Below the pieces are notes generated by a model. That model was not told the DNA's origin and did not search any database. It saw only the letters and a program-made list of their open reading frames with translations. 64,000 bases of DNA from NCBI GenBank assembly GCA_012064385.1, contig QRDG01001376.1, positions 26,744-90,743 of the forward strand. The letters are read 5' to 3'. Positions 1-11,026 of the stretch are shown piece by piece (positions within the stretch are counted from its first letter, which is position 1; every line of letters starts with the position of its first letter). Position numbers and translations under genes: made by a program. This DNA is from Puccinellia tenuiflora (Eukaryota > Streptophyta > Magnoliopsida > Poales > Poaceae).

Positions 1-1202
1 GTAACCATATATCTGCCATGTCACCTACAATATAGTAGTCAATTTAGCATGTGCAGTTGCGAGTTAAGATCGACTTAATGATACCATATAAATTACTACC
101 GGCTCAGTGGTCAACGAGTCGAACTCGTTGGTGTACCGAATGTACTCCATCTTTGGGTCACCGTTGAACTCCGAAATCCGGTCCCACTTGTACGCCCATG
201 TAGGCCTACGAAGGGGGTCCCCATGGTCGTCCCAGGGCTCCCATTTCAATAGTTGCGGCCGTCCAACTGAGAAGTGTTCCCACATCCAAACTAAAAGTAG
301 GATCATAGGACCACCAAGACCGGCCTCTTTTCCGTCCCTACGGCCCGCATCATCCAACTACACACATAAGCAACACATATTACAATTGGAAACATATTAT
401 ACGAATCATATCAACATAGAACAAGCTAAGTTATTTACCTGCCGGTACAAGTAGGCAAGTGCAGCCGTACCCCAGCTCAAATTAGTGTCCCAACCTGTTA
501 ACGCCTTGAGCCACATCCAGGGAGCGTTACGCCCACTACTATCAGCAAACAACATCCTCGAGATCACATACCACACGTATGCACGAGCGTGCTGCTCAAT
601 CGTCTCGTCATTCGCCTCAGTGGGGCAGTGGGCAAAGTTCTGTCTTATCCAAACATATGTAGCGCTGGCCGAGAGTCTATCCTTAGTAGGATCTTCCTTC
701 TCCGGAGGAGCCCTACCGAGAAGGTTGAACGTACTCTCACGCCATCTGCTAGAATCTGTACTAAAACAGATAGGCCTGCCCCCGATGGGTAGTGCCAAGA
801 TCATCGAGACGTCCTGGAGAGTCACAGTCATCTCTCTGGTGCGGAGGTGAAAACTGTGTGTCTCCGGCCTCCATCGGTCGACAAGAGCACTGATGGCACA
901 GGGATTGAAGTTCGGCGTCGACCGAGATACCAACTGGATGAATGGAAGGAGTCCAAGCTTCTTTATGTACTTGGTGTATCGCTCGTCGTATGGCATCGAC
1001 TTCAATGGGGTAGTCGATGAGGCCTCATGAGACCTAAGACGAAGGGGGGAAAACCTTAAAAAAAAGCCACAACCATCAATATCCATGCCACATACAAATA
1101 TGAAGTATGAACACCAATATCTAAAAAAAAATCTACCTTGCGCTCCTCCACCATCTTTCGTGCACGGTGATCAACATCATAATGTTGTTCGATTAGTTCC
1201 AT
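1..1202 (-). CDS. Plant mobile domain (PMD, aminotransferase-like) protein, 5' exons, partial
   Basis: I read four exons on the minus strand: 1202-1137 (start Met, 22 codons), 1023-439, 357-100 and 24 to the window edge, with GT donors and AG acceptors and all junctions in phase 0. The protein has the usual plant-mobile-domain order: an N-terminal EQHYDVDHRAR block, DERYTKYIKKLGLLPFIQLV, a segment around DRWRPETHSFHLRTREMTVT then LQDVSMILALPIGGRPI, and after the third exon starts LLLVWMWEHFSVGRP. The fourth exon begins VTWQIYGY, which restores the family's usual V-W-x-x-Y ending. This family occurs in MAIN/MAIL host proteins and in many transposons, where its role is unclear. The acceptor before 1023 is the weakest junction, since nearer AGs would break the frame. 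No frame break is visible, so this may be a live gene or a transposon-borne copy; the 3' end lies outside the window. Confidence 0.72.
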
Positions 1203-2100
1203 CCTACATATTTGAAAATAAATCAACTAATAAGAGATAACATCAAACATACAATCCACCACAAAAATATATTCTTCCACATCTCGGATACAACAAGGGT
1301 ACATATGTTCTGCCACATCTCATGACAATAAAGATTTAAATTGAGTCTACATCTAACAATAACAAATAAACGAAATTATGCTGAGTCTCGGATACCAAAA
1401 AAGGCGAGCTGCACTAACGGAGGCCTGCTGCTACCTTTTTCTACTGATACATATACGTACTTATGGATGAACTAATGCTCTCATAGTATCTACTCTCTAG
1501 AACGGATGGGCTGCAGGGTAGGTCCGCCACTGCTAGTACATAGCACTAAAAATATGAGCAAAGTTTCATAGTAATTTATGGATGAACTAATGCTCTCATC
1601 TAGGGTTCCAAAATTTGAGCAAATAAGAGAAATTAGTTGGACAAAATTGGGGGAATCGGACGAGGTTACCTTGGGGAAGGATAGAGTCATCAAATCCACG
1701 GACAAAGTCTTCAGATCGGGCCGGTTTAGAAGGAGGGTTTGAGAGGGGAGAGAGAGAACGCGCCGCCGCCTCTGTTGTTCATGTTTCCGTCGGGTGATTC
1801 TGTTCGGTTCGGTTATACTGGCTACATCAACGCTAGTAGGGCCGGGGCGGGGCGGCGCTATACTGGCTACGTCAACGCCCCCACTGCCGGCGCTACATAA
1901 ACCGACTAGCGGCCCCACCGTGCCACGCTGGCAGTTCGTGTAGCGCCGCCAATACCGGCGTTACACTGTTATAGATAGCGCCTCCTGTGCGGGCGCGACT
2001 AAAAAGGGTCAATTTTGAAATAAGTTTCGGAAAAGGTTTATTTTTGGCTTAAGTTTCGTCCGCAGGTTATTTTCGTCGATTTTCACACCACGTCCGTCAG
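1203..2100. other. Upstream flank of the PMD gene, no gene seen
   Basis: No convincing gene is visible. From 1803 to 1990 the DNA is GC-rich and contains a 22-base near-identical direct repeat (starting at 1814 and 1859, period 45, core TATACTGGCTAC). Shorter GCGCTA-type and inverted blocks lie around it. Such sequence could be the terminal part of a PMD-carrying transposon, but I could not define ends or a target duplication. Confidence 0.4.
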
Positions 2101-2373
2101 CTAAGAGATTTCGGAGCTGAGCACGGCCTTGACTGTGTCGAGATCTCCACCCATGCTTGACTTGACCCCGACGAGATCTGCCGTCATTTTGGTTAGGATC
2201 GATTCAAGGTTGTTGCCCACGTCCTTGAATTGCTTCTCGGTGTGGTTGACGAACAGCTTCACAGCATCAAGGATTTCCTTCTTGTGAGCCAGAAACATGC
2301 TCTCATACGCCTCTTCAGTCTCCGCCTTGAGGATGTTGTAGATCACCATGGACTCTGGGGACATATCATCCAT
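2101..2373 (-). pseudogene. Truncated gypsy gag N-terminus
   Basis: A 90-codon reading frame starts at an ATG at 2373 and ends at a TAG at 2101-2103. It encodes an acidic, helical segment (MDDMSPESMVIYNILKAETE, later KKEILDAVKLFVNHTEKQF) of the kind found at the gag N-terminus of grass Ty3/gypsy elements. It lies directly downstream of a Met-tRNA primer site and an LTR-like block in the same orientation, so it reads as the start of a gypsy internal region. No gag core, zinc knuckle or pol follows; at about 2100 the sequence changes to unrelated DNA, so the element is truncated. Confidence 0.55.
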
Positions 2374-2455
2374 GATCGCCGCCCTTCGCTGGATCGCGAA
2401 ACGCGTGTCGTTGCAGTGAGTGGGAAACTCCAGATTGGGGTGGATCGGAACGGCT

Positions 2456-2465
2456 TCTGATACCA
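2456..2465 (-). promoter_or_regulatory. Primer binding site, initiator Met-tRNA type
   Basis: The minus strand reads TGGTATCAGA, complementary to the 3' end of plant initiator tRNA-Met, a few bases after the LTR end (CA at 2468-2469). This is where minus-strand DNA synthesis would have been primed in the gypsy remnant. Confidence 0.65.
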
Positions 2466-2467
2466 AA

Positions 2468-2776
2468 TGTTAACTACGCTCTACTATCACAGGATTATAC
2501 TAGAATTTAGATTTGGATACAAGGGGAATAGTTCAAGCCGGCCTCACTGAGACCCAGTCTAACCAGTTCTCCACGGCGCCGCCGTTCGTTTTTACTTGTT
2601 AGCCAAGTCTACTGCTCACACTATCGTCTCCTCAAATAACACTCTGGTCACTCACTACGGATTACAAGACCTACTTGGCCCATTCTTGACCTGCAAGTCG
2701 TGCCGGTAACTTGGTTGTCCTCTTGGGCCTTTCCTCCTGCCTTGGTGCTTCAGGCCCAGCTATTGGTGTGTTGTCA
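2468..2776 (-). repeat. Probable gypsy 5' LTR remnant (about 309 bp)
   Basis: On the minus strand the block runs from TGACAACACACC at 2776 to GTTAACA at 2468, next to the primer site. Its first third encodes an open tail (PKRTTKLPARLAGQEW, then stop) that resembles the extreme C-terminus of gypsy polyproteins reading into their 3' LTR. As both LTRs are copies of each other, a 5' LTR would carry the same tail. The 5' boundary is inferred from TG and size; no partner LTR is present. Confidence 0.5.
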
Positions 2777-3063
2777 GTAGGAGGTAGGCCGCTGACAAAA
2801 AAACTGACCGATGAAGTCTTTAATGGGCCGGCCCACAATTTGCGGTGGGGTGCGGGGCGCGTCGCTACATCTGCGGTTTGCGGGATATAGGGTTGACCGG
2901 TGCTGCTCCGAGCTTGGTCGTGTCGTGCCATGCCGGCCCGTTTGGCCTTACATTTGCTTCGAGCCCATATATCACCTAAGGCTAACAACCCCACCTGCAC
3001 CTTATCCTCCTCTTCTTGCTGGCCACTCCCTTCGATTCGTCCCCGCTCACTGAGCGTCCCCTA
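2777..3063 (+). promoter_or_regulatory. Upstream region of the PPR gene
   Basis: This short region separates the gypsy remnant from the PPR start codon. A weak TATA-like CATATATCA at 2966-2974 would place transcription start near 3000. There is a pyrimidine-rich leader (3001-3060), and codons in frame with the PPR gene are open from about 3016 but contain no ATG before 3064. Confidence 0.35.
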
Positions 3064-5436
3064 ATGGCCCTCCCTCCTCCCTTGCTCCCGCGCCCGTCCT
3101 CTATCTCCAGAAGCGTCACCCACGCCATCCCACACCATCCAGTGAAAACTATACCAGATGCCTGTACCGCCTCTTCCGCCATGGCGCAGCACTCGCTGCT
3201 TCGCGCCCATGTGCGCGCCGGTCGAATGCAGCCCGCGCGGCAGGTGTTCGAGGCAATGCCACCGTTGGACAGATCCCTTGTCTCTTGGACCGCTATAATG
3301 TCCGGGTACGCCACCCACGGTCCCGCGTGGGAAGCACTTGCACTGCTCCTCCGCATGATGGAGTGTTCTCTGAGGCCAGACGGGTTCGTCTTCTCAGTCG
3401 TGCTACGCGCTTGTGCGGCAGTTGGGAGCCTCGGATTTGGAAGGCAGATTCACTCTGCCGCTGCCAAGATGGGCTACGTAGGGTCTGACCTCTTTGTGAC
3501 GAACGGACTCCTTACAATGTATGCGAGCTGCCGGTCACTGGGTTGTGCCGAGAAGGTGTTCGATGACATTGCCATGCCTGATTTGGTTTCATGGACCTCC
3601 ATGCTCAGCGGCTACACTGAAAATGGCTGTCATACCGAGGCACTGATGTTGTTCCTGGAAATGGCCCATGCCAGTATTGGATGTGACGCGTTCAGTTTAT
3701 CGGTTGCACTCAGGGCAGCTTCTAGTACAGCCAATCGAAGTTTAGGACATCAGCTGCATTGTTGCATCATCAAGTCAGGGTTCTCTAAACGTGGGTTCAT
3801 GGAGATTTGCCTGATCGAGTTCTATGGGAGGTCCCCGGAACTGCAGCTGATGCGGAAAGTGTTTGATGATATGGAGGACAAGGATTTGGTTTCTTCCAAT
3901 ACCATCATCCAGTGCTATGCAGATAACATGTGTGATGAGCAGGCTTTGTCTCACTTCCGTACTATGATGTTTGAATGCTCGGAATGCGACGAGTTTACGT
4001 TGGGCAGTATTTTGCATGTTGTTACAAGAATAGGTGCTGTTGATCATGGCATGGAAATACATGGCTATCTCATTAGGGCTGGTATGGACTCAGATAAGCA
4101 TGTTATGAGTGCTCTCATGGATATGTATGTCAACTCGGCCACTCTTCATAAGAGACAACGTATGATACCTTTGAGAATGCTAAGATACTATTTGCTGGTT
4201 CAGGGAAAGCTTGATCATTTCATTGTGGCCAGTAGTTTGAGGTTATGTGCTTCTGATCTAGATTTATCAGCAGGAAGGATGTTACACGCCTACATTTTGA
4301 AGTTTAACATGAATTCAGATCCCTTTATCACTAGTTCACTGGTCGACATGTATGCTAAATGTGGTTCACTAGAGGAATCACATCTTCTCTTTTCAACAAC
4401 CAAGGATCCAGATACAGCCGCATGGTCCACAGTAATCTCAGGCAACTGCTTAAATGGCCAGTTTGAAAGAGCAATGCATTTGTTTAGGAGGATGCAGTTG
4501 GAGCATGTGCAAGCTAACGAATTCACTTATACCTCTGTACTTACAGCATGTATGGCTCTTGGGGATGTCGTAGGTGGCATGGAGATCCATGGGAACTCCA
4601 TCAGAAATGGTTGTGGAAGCAATTCTTCTGTTGTGCAAAATCTAATAAGATTTTACTTAAGAGAAGGGAAGTTCCAACAGACTCTTAACTTGTGCTTCTC
4701 ACTCTCAAGCCATGAGATTTCTTGGGGTGCACTAGTTAAAACATTTGCTCAGGGTGATGACCATGTTGGAGTACTTAATCTTTTTCGTGTTATCCAACGT
4801 TCTGGTGGGGTTCTTGACCACCCGACTGCATTGCACATCTTGAATTCTTGTGGGAAATTAGAACTCCTTTGTGAAGGGCTTCAAGCACATGCCTACCTTA
4901 CAAAGTGTGGCCTTGCTTCTGAACCATGCATCAGTAATAGCCTTGTTGACATGTACTCCCATTGCGGTAGCCTCAGGCATGCGTGGGATGCTTTCAGATA
5001 TATGTCTGACAAGAGTGCATCTTCTTGGACCTTGGTAATCATAGCTCATCTAGAAAATGGGTGTGCGGAAGCAGCCACTGACCTGTTTGTGCAGATGTTA
5101 AGAAGAGAGAAAATACCAACTTCGCTTGCCTTCTTCTATGTGTTGAAGGCTTGTGCAGAAATTGGGCTTGTAACCGAAGCCTTCCAATTCTTTGTGTCCA
5201 TGACCGAGGTTTACGAAATACAACCTTCAGAAGGTCATTACTCCCAGATGATTGAGGTTTTGGGCCATGCTGGAATGTTCAAGGAAGCGGAGCACTTCAT
5301 TGATAGTGTAGTCCCTTCAGGATCTAGTGCTTCAGCATGGAGTTTACTTTATTCTGCTGCCAAACAAAATGGAAACACCAAAGTAGTGAAGCTTGCGATG
5401 GACAAACTAGCATGTCTTGTTCCGTGCGATTGTTGA
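3064..5436 (+). CDS. Pentatricopeptide repeat (PPR) protein, PLS-type with truncated E region
   Basis: This is an uninterrupted intronless frame of 790 codons. I chose the ATG at 3064; the frame is open 16 codons further up but has no earlier ATG. The first residues (MALPPPLLPRPSSISRSVTH) are rich in Pro, Ser and Arg and poor in acid, as in organelle transit peptides. PPR units follow throughout: VSWTAIMSGYATHG, VSWTSMLSGYTENG, the MYAKCGSLEESHLLF unit, TAAWSTVISGNCLNGQ and others, with 31-36-residue spacing and MYxxC/S-type L and S motifs. The C-terminus (HYSQMIEVLGHAGMFKEAEH, then SAWSLLYSAA) matches the start of the E region; no DYW deaminase follows. By family knowledge such proteins bind organelle RNA and act in editing, splicing or stability. 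No stop or frame break is seen, so it is probably functional. Target and organelle cannot be told from sequence alone. Confidence 0.93.
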   Translation: MALPPPLLPRPSSISRSVTHAIPHHPVKTIPDACTASSAMAQHSLLRAHVRAGRMQPARQVFEAMPPLDRSLVSWTAIMSGYATHGPAWEALALLLRMMECSLRPDGFVFSVVLRACAAVGSLGFGRQIHSAAAKMGYVGSDLFVTNGLLTMYASCRSLGCAEKVFDDIAMPDLVSWTSMLSGYTENGCHTEALMLFLEMAHASIGCDAFSLSVALRAASSTANRSLGHQLHCCIIKSGFSKRGFMEICLIEFYGRSPELQLMRKVFDDMEDKDLVSSNTIIQCYADNMCDEQALSHFRTMMFECSECDEFTLGSILHVVTRIGAVDHGMEIHGYLIRAGMDSDKHVMSALMDMYVNSATLHKRQRMIPLRMLRYYLLVQGKLDHFIVASSLRLCASDLDLSAGRMLHAYILKFNMNSDPFITSSLVDMYAKCGSLEESHLLFSTTKDPDTAAWSTVISGNCLNGQFERAMHLFRRMQLEHVQANEFTYTSVLTACMALGDVVGGMEIHGNSIRNGCGSNSSVVQNLIRFYLREGKFQQTLNLCFSLSSHEISWGALVKTFAQGDDHVGVLNLFRVIQRSGGVLDHPTALHILNSCGKLELLCEGLQAHAYLTKCGLASEPCISNSLVDMYSHCGSLRHAWDAFRYMSDKSASSWTLVIIAHLENGCAEAATDLFVQMLRREKIPTSLAFFYVLKACAEIGLVTEAFQFFVSMTEVYEIQPSEGHYSQMIEVLGHAGMFKEAEHFIDSVVPSGSSASAWSLLYSAAKQNGNTKVVKLAMDKLACLVPCDC

Positions 5437-5762
5437 GCAAATGCTTCACTCGGAGACGTCGTATCCATCACTGACTAGTTACTCTGGCTTCGCCAATATA
5501 ATGAGTGGGTATACATCTTGCCCTTCCTAGTATGTTCAAAGGGGAGTCTGCTTAACTTTATAGCTTGTAGGTTGCTTATAGTGGATTATACATTTGTAAC
5601 GGTAAACTGATGTATATTTGTAACAGGAGTCTTTGGAAGATTATGATAAAATATGGGTTCTATGGAAGTACATTCCATTGGTTAGCATCCATAGTTTTAC
5701 CAATATGGGCATCACATGTTCTTGTTTATTCAGCAGGCCATAAGTTGGGCCTCATCTAAGCC
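5437..5762 (+). other. 3' flank of the PPR gene
   Basis: AT-rich sequence after the stop codon, without ORFs or clear repeats, presumably the 3' UTR. No strong AATAAA signal is present; AT-rich stretches near 5585-5660 (for example GATAAAATATGGG) could serve. Confidence 0.3.
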
Positions 5763-5956
5763 TGGCTATAGTGGGAGTAATTTAGGTAGTAATATACATA
5801 ACATATAGTGAAAAATGAGTCTACAACTTAATAAATGAATCATTGCATCACACCACACATATCTCAAAGCAATATGAGTCGATAACCTAATAAAACATAG
5901 CCTAGTGTCATATATATGCATGTTACTAGTCTATTTTACTCCCCATTATGACTAGC
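5763..5956. mobile_element. MITE-like element with imperfect terminal inverted repeats (about 194 bp)
   Basis: The left end GGCTATAGTGGGAGTAA and the inverted right end GCTAGTCATAATGGGGAGT share the GGGAGTAA core and the following AGTAA block. The interior is AT-rich and non-coding. Elements with this GTGGGAGTAA terminus are common near grass genes. The superfamily is uncertain, and I see no clean target duplication. Confidence 0.55.
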
Positions 5957-6007
5957 TTTATACACTATTCACTCTAATCCATATCAATTGTCGCCTCCCT
6001 AACTAAC

Positions 6008-6045
6008 GTCAATCGGTCTCATACATGTCAATCGGTCTCATACAT
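6008..6045. repeat. 19-bp tandem duplication beside the copia insertion
   Basis: GTCAATCGGTCTCATACAT occurs twice in tandem (6008-6026 and 6027-6045). The second copy runs into the first base of the copia LTR, so the insertion fell at the end of this repeat. Confidence 0.85.
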
Positions 6046-6491
6046 GTTACAAGCGAAAGCAAAACAACGATAAAATTAAGCAAGATCAAACCAATGGGGA
6101 CATGAGATTTTAACGTGGAAAACCCTTCCAACAAAGAAGAGAAAAACCACGGGCGCCAGCCAGCAATACTTCACTATTTCGGGGTGAGGTTACAAATGCG
6201 CCGGGATTTACAATGCGTGGCTTATTTCCGGCGGCGGCTTACAAGACGTATTTATAGTGGTCCTGACCTAATCTAGGTCGGTAATAATCGGTGTCCACGG
6301 CCGGTTACAACTCGTACCGTACAGCGGGGTCAGCGCCCCCGCACCCCCGGCAGACCTCCTGTCTCGGGGCATCGCGGTGGGCTAACGCCTCCGCTTCGCT
6401 TCAGCCCAAGCCTACCGGCGACGGGCCTCACTTCGCTCCGTTGTTAGCCTTCTCACTTATAGAACCGGATTTGGATCACCATAAAATAACA
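6045..6491 (-). repeat. 3' LTR of copia copy 1
   Basis: 447 bp, ending with the plus-strand sequence CCATAAAATAACA. Compared with the partner LTR it carries about 23 extra bases near 6280-6302, between two short GGTCGGT/GCCGGT blocks, so the partner probably lost them by slippage. Confidence 0.95.
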
Positions 6492-6500
6492 CTCCACCTT
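6492..6500 (-). promoter_or_regulatory. Polypurine tract of copia copy 1
   Basis: The minus strand reads AAGGTGGAG immediately before the 3' LTR start TGTTATTTTATGG, the usual plus-strand priming site. Confidence 0.7.
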
Positions 6501-6585
6501 GAGACAAATTCCATCTTGTAGCATCAATAATCCTTCACCCTGAAACATCAAAGAAAACACTTTCGGCGCCAACTAGCCTCTTGGG

Positions 6586-9500
6586 CTAAACAGTTATACC
6601 AACTAAGCCTGAGCAAAGCTCAAACTTAGCAACAGGAACTGGCTTTGTCATCATATCAGCAGGATTATCATGAGTACTAATCTTGCATACCTTCAGCTTA
6701 CCTTGTGCAACAACATCACGCACATAATAGTATTTGACATCAATGTGTTTTGTTTTCTCATGTAACATCTGATCCTTAGTAAGTTAAATGGCACTTTGAC
6801 TGTCACAAAATAGGTTAATGCAAGTATCATCTTCACAAAGCTCGGCAAACAGACCTTTCAACCAAATAGATTCTTTACATGCTTCAGCAATAGCCATGTA
6901 CTCAGCCTCAGTTGTAGATTGTGCAACAACACCCTACAAGGTAGCCTTCCAGCTAACAGCGCATCCACTAATAGTAAACACATAACCTGTGAGGGACCTC
7001 CTCTCATCCAAGTCGGCAGCAAAATCTGAATCCACATAGCCTGCGAGTCCCTCACCAGTCTTGCCAAACTTCAAGCAAGCGTTGGATGTGCCGCGAAGGT
7101 ACCTGAAAATCCACTGAACAGCTTTCCAATGTTCTTTACCAGGATTAGCCATGTATCGACTGATCAAACTCATAGCATAAGACAAATCAGGTCGAGAACA
7201 CACCATGGCATACATTAAGGAACCAACAGCACTAGAATATGGAACTCGAGACATGTACTCAATATCTTCGTCAGAACTAGGACATTGCAATGCCGACAAC
7301 TTAAAGTGTGTAGCAATAGGCGTACTAACAGACTATGCATCATGCATGTTAAAACGATGAAGAACTTTCTTAATGTAATTCTCCTGACTAAGAAATAGCA
7401 ATCTAGATTTTCTGTCTCTTGAAATTTCCATACCTAGAATTTTCTTAGCAGGTCCAAGATCCTTCATCTCAAACTCACTACTCAACTGTTTCTTCAACGT
7501 AGTGATTTCCTTCATGCGCTTGGCAGCAATTAACATATCATCAACATATAGCAGCAAGTATATAGGCGATTCATCAACAAATTTAATGTACACACAGATA
7601 TCATATTCAGACCTCTTAAAGCCATGTGACATCAGAAAAGAATCAAACCTTTTATACCACTGTCGAGGAGATTGTTTCAAACCGTAAAGGGACTTCTTTA
7701 GCGTGCACATAAAATCCTCTTTACCAGGCACTATGAACCCTTCTGGTTGGTCCATGTATATCTCCTCCTCAAGTTCTCCATGCAAAAATGCAGTCTTCAC
7801 ATCTAACTGCTCAAGCTCAAGATCATGCATAGCAACAATACTGAAGAATGTACGAATAGAACTATGCTTGACAACCGGGGAGAACACATCATTATAATCC
7901 ACACAGGGAATTTGGCTGAAACCTTTAGCTGCTAACCTTGCCTTAAACCTTGGAGGCTCATTAGGAGACAAATCTTCCTTTCTCTTAAAGATCCACTTGC
8001 AGCGGACGGCCTTCTTTTGTTTAGGCAAGCGCACAACATCCCATGTGCCATTCTTCTCAAGTGATTGCATCTCCTCATGCATTGCACCAATCCACTTGTT
8101 ACGATCAACCGAAGCAATAGCTTCAGTGTATGTAGCTGGTTCAGCCTCATGCTCCACCTGTTCTGTTCAGCACAACTCAGAGCAAAATAAACAACATCAC
8201 ATTCTTCAATTAATCGGTTAGGGGGAACAATGTTTCTCCTTGGCCAATCACCAGCAATGGACGGTTGCTGCAAAACAGGAGGTGAGGTTTGCACAATCTC
8301 CTCATCAACAGTTTCTGTTACCTCCTCATCTAGGTGCTCCACCTGCAAACGAACCTGTGGTTCGTCCTTATCAGAAGAATCTGGCACAGCATCAGTAGTC
8401 AAACTGTCCTGATATATAACAGATTCATTAAACACAACACTCCGGCTGAAGAAAGTCTTTTTAGTTTCCAGATTCCACAACTTACATCCTTTCACTCCGG
8501 AACCATAACCAGGAAATAAGCACTTAACAGCTCTAGGCTCTAACTTTCCATTATCAACATGAGCATAGGCAGTGAAACCAAAAACTTTCAATTGTGAATA
8601 ATCAGCCGGCTCACCATACCATACCTCAATAGGAGTTTTCTTGTCAAGGGGGATTGACGGTGACCTGTTGATCAAGTAGCAGGCAGTGTTGGCTGCCTCA
8701 GCCCAAAAACGCCTGTTCATGCGGGCGTTGGACAACATGCAGCGAGCCTTGGAGATGATAGTCCTGTTCATCCGCTCCGCTACACCATTCTGCTGAGGTG
8801 TGTACGGGATGGTGTGATACCTGACAATGCCTTCCTGCCTGCAATAATCATCAACTTGATGCGAACAAAATTCGCTACCATTGTCAGTACGAAGCAACTT
8901 CACCTTCCTCTCAGTTTGCCTTTCTCTCATAACTTTCCACTCTCTAAAAGCAGCAAAAGTATCATCTTTATTTTTCATAAAATAAGGCCAAACACTTCTA
9001 GAGTAATCATCAATGATAGTAAGCATATAACGAGCACCACCATAAGAGGGCTTACGTGAAGGCCCCCACAAATCAGCATGTACATAATCTAATGTACCTT
9101 TAGTGGTATGAATGGAAGCATTGAACTTAACTCTCTTATGCTTACCAAACACGCAGTGTTCACAGAACGGCAACTTACTCATATTGCAGTCCTTTAACAG
9201 TTCTCTCTTGACCAATTCTGCCATACCAAGTTCACTCATGTGTCCAAGTCTCTTATGCCAAAGGTTAGTTGTACTTGGATCATCATTAGTAATAACAGTA
9301 GAAGTACCAGACAAAGTGCTACCTCTAAGAATATATAACTTCTGAATTCATATCACCAACCATAACAATAAGAGAACCTTTCGATACCTTCAGGCGTTTA
9401 TTCCCTCCGGCATACTTGTACCCGTCACAGTCAACGGTACTCAGCGAGATCAAGTTTCTCGCCATGGATGGTATGTGTTTCACTCCTGTCAGGATGCGTG

Positions 9501-10540
9501 TCATCCCATCATGGGTCTTGATCTGAACAGATCCAATGCACAAAATCTCCAGTCTGCACAGCCTCATAAGAACTGAACCAATCTTTGTTATAGCAAATAT
9601 CAAACGAACAAGAAGTATCAAGAATCCACTCATCATCACGGGTAACACATGCAGCAAAAACAGCTAAGCATTCACCATCAGAACTATTATCACCAGCAAC
9701 AACAGCAACCTTACCATTACCATTACCGTCAGATTTATTCTTCGGTTGGTAAGTACCGTTCCTTTTCTCCTTGTTCTGCACCTTCCAGCAATCATCAATG
9801 GTGTGATTGGTTTTCTTACAATACCTGCAGAACTTGTCTCGTCCTTTGGACTTTGAACAGCCTCTGCTCTTATCTGTGTTGCTGTTATTGTTGTTGTAGT
9901 TGTTATCTCGCTGCTCAGGCCTACCTCGAACCTGCAATGCATCGCCCTTGGAGGGCGATGCGTCAGTCTGCACCATACCTTTCATCTTTTCCCTGGTCTG
10001 CAGGGCCTCACATACTTCCGCGAGGGTTAGATCATCGTGGCTCAACAATATGGTATATCGCAGATTTGTAAAAGAACTAGGCAGTGAACATAACAACAGG
10101 AGAGCTAAATCTTCATCATCATATTTTACCTCCATCAACACTAGGTCGGCCACGATCTCCTTGAAGACCGACGAGTGGTTCATCACAGAACCACCTTCTT
10201 GCATCTTGTGCGAGAACAACTTCATCTTCACGTGCATCTTGCTGGTTAGATCCTTGGACATGCAGATCGATTCCAGCTTGAGCCACAACGCTGCCACGGA
10301 TTTTTCCTGCAGCACCTCTTGCAAGATATCATTAGACAGATGAAGTTGAATTAATGATAAAGCCTTACGATCCTTGCACTTTTCCTCAGGAGACCACTCC
10401 TTCGCGTACTTCTTTCCGAACGCATCCAGCGCTTCATCAAGATCCGAAGCCTGCGATAGAATCGGACGCATCTTGACTTGCCACAGAGAAAACCTCGTCT
10501 TGTAGTCCAGCAACGGTAGATCAAACTTCATCGATGCCAT
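6586..10540 (-). pseudogene. copia gag-pol polyprotein, broken by stops and frameshifts
   Basis: The frame starts at ATG 10540 (MASMKFDLPLLDYKTRFSLW). In order: gag; a CCHC knuckle (CRYCKKTNHTIDDC); protease WILDTSCSFDIC; a GAG-pre-integrase block (LWHKRLGHMSELGM); integrase with D in HADLWG, D in RTDNGSEF and E in PQQNGVAERMNRT; RT with YVDDMLIA; RNase H with the CKISTHDNPADMMTKPV tail, ending GITV at 6586. Breaks: a frameshift near 9541, another near 9345, a 5-base duplication near 8160 that shifts frame, and nonsense codons at 7333-7335, 6934-6936 and about 6786. The protease motif is DTS rather than the usual D-S/T-G. It cannot make active pol. Confidence 0.93.
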
Positions 10541-10560
10541 CGCAAAACCCTAATCTGAAA

Positions 10561-10576
10561 CCTGGCTCTGATACCA
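10561..10576 (-). promoter_or_regulatory. Primer binding site of copia copy 1
   Basis: The minus strand reads TGGTATCAGAGCCAGG, a long match to the 3' end of initiator tRNA-Met, two bases inside the 5' LTR. Confidence 0.88.
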
Positions 10577-10578
10577 CT

Positions 10579-11002
10579 TGTTACAAGCGATAGCAAAACA
10601 ACGATAAAATTAAGCAAGATCAAACCAACGGGGACACGAGATTTTAACGTGAAAACCCTTTCAACAAGGAAGAGAAAAACCACGGGCGCCAACCAGCAAT
10701 ACTTCACTATTTCGGGGTGAGGTTACAAACGCGCCAGGGATTTACAATGTGTGGCTTATCTCCGGCGGCGGCTTACAAGATGTATTTATAGTGGTCCTGA
10801 CCTAATCTAGGTCGGTTACAACTCGTACCGTACTGCGGGGACAGCGCCCCCGCACCCCCGGCAGACCTCCTGTCTCGGGGCATCGCGGTCGGCTAACGCC
10901 TCCACTTCGCTTCGGCCCAAGCCTACCGGCGACGGGCCTCGCTTCGCTCCGTTGTTAGCCTTCTCATTTATAGAACCGGATTTGGATCACCATAAAATAA
11001 CA
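10579..11002 (-). repeat. 5' LTR of copia copy 1
   Basis: 424 bp, with the same termini as the 3' LTR. It is shorter because of one block of about 23 bases missing near 10814. Confidence 0.95.
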
Positions 11003-11026
11003 CAATACCGACGGCTATTACCCTTG

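Larger units (their letters stand above)
6045..11002 (-). mobile_element. Ty1/copia LTR retrotransposon, full length but inactive (copy 1)
   Basis: The element has two LTRs (6045-6491 and 10579-11002), a Met-tRNA primer site, a polypurine tract and gag-pol in the order gag, protease, integrase, RT, RNase H, which defines copia. LTR termini are TG/CA. Flanks ATACA (left) and ATACC (right) match at four of five bases, as expected for an old target duplication. The LTRs differ at many positions, so the insertion is not recent. A second, damaged member of the same family lies at 17307-24139. Confidence 0.95.

Noticed and set aside
3016..3063. Longer N-terminus of the PPR protein
   Set aside because: The frame is open upstream but starts only at TTG; the first ATG is at 3064.
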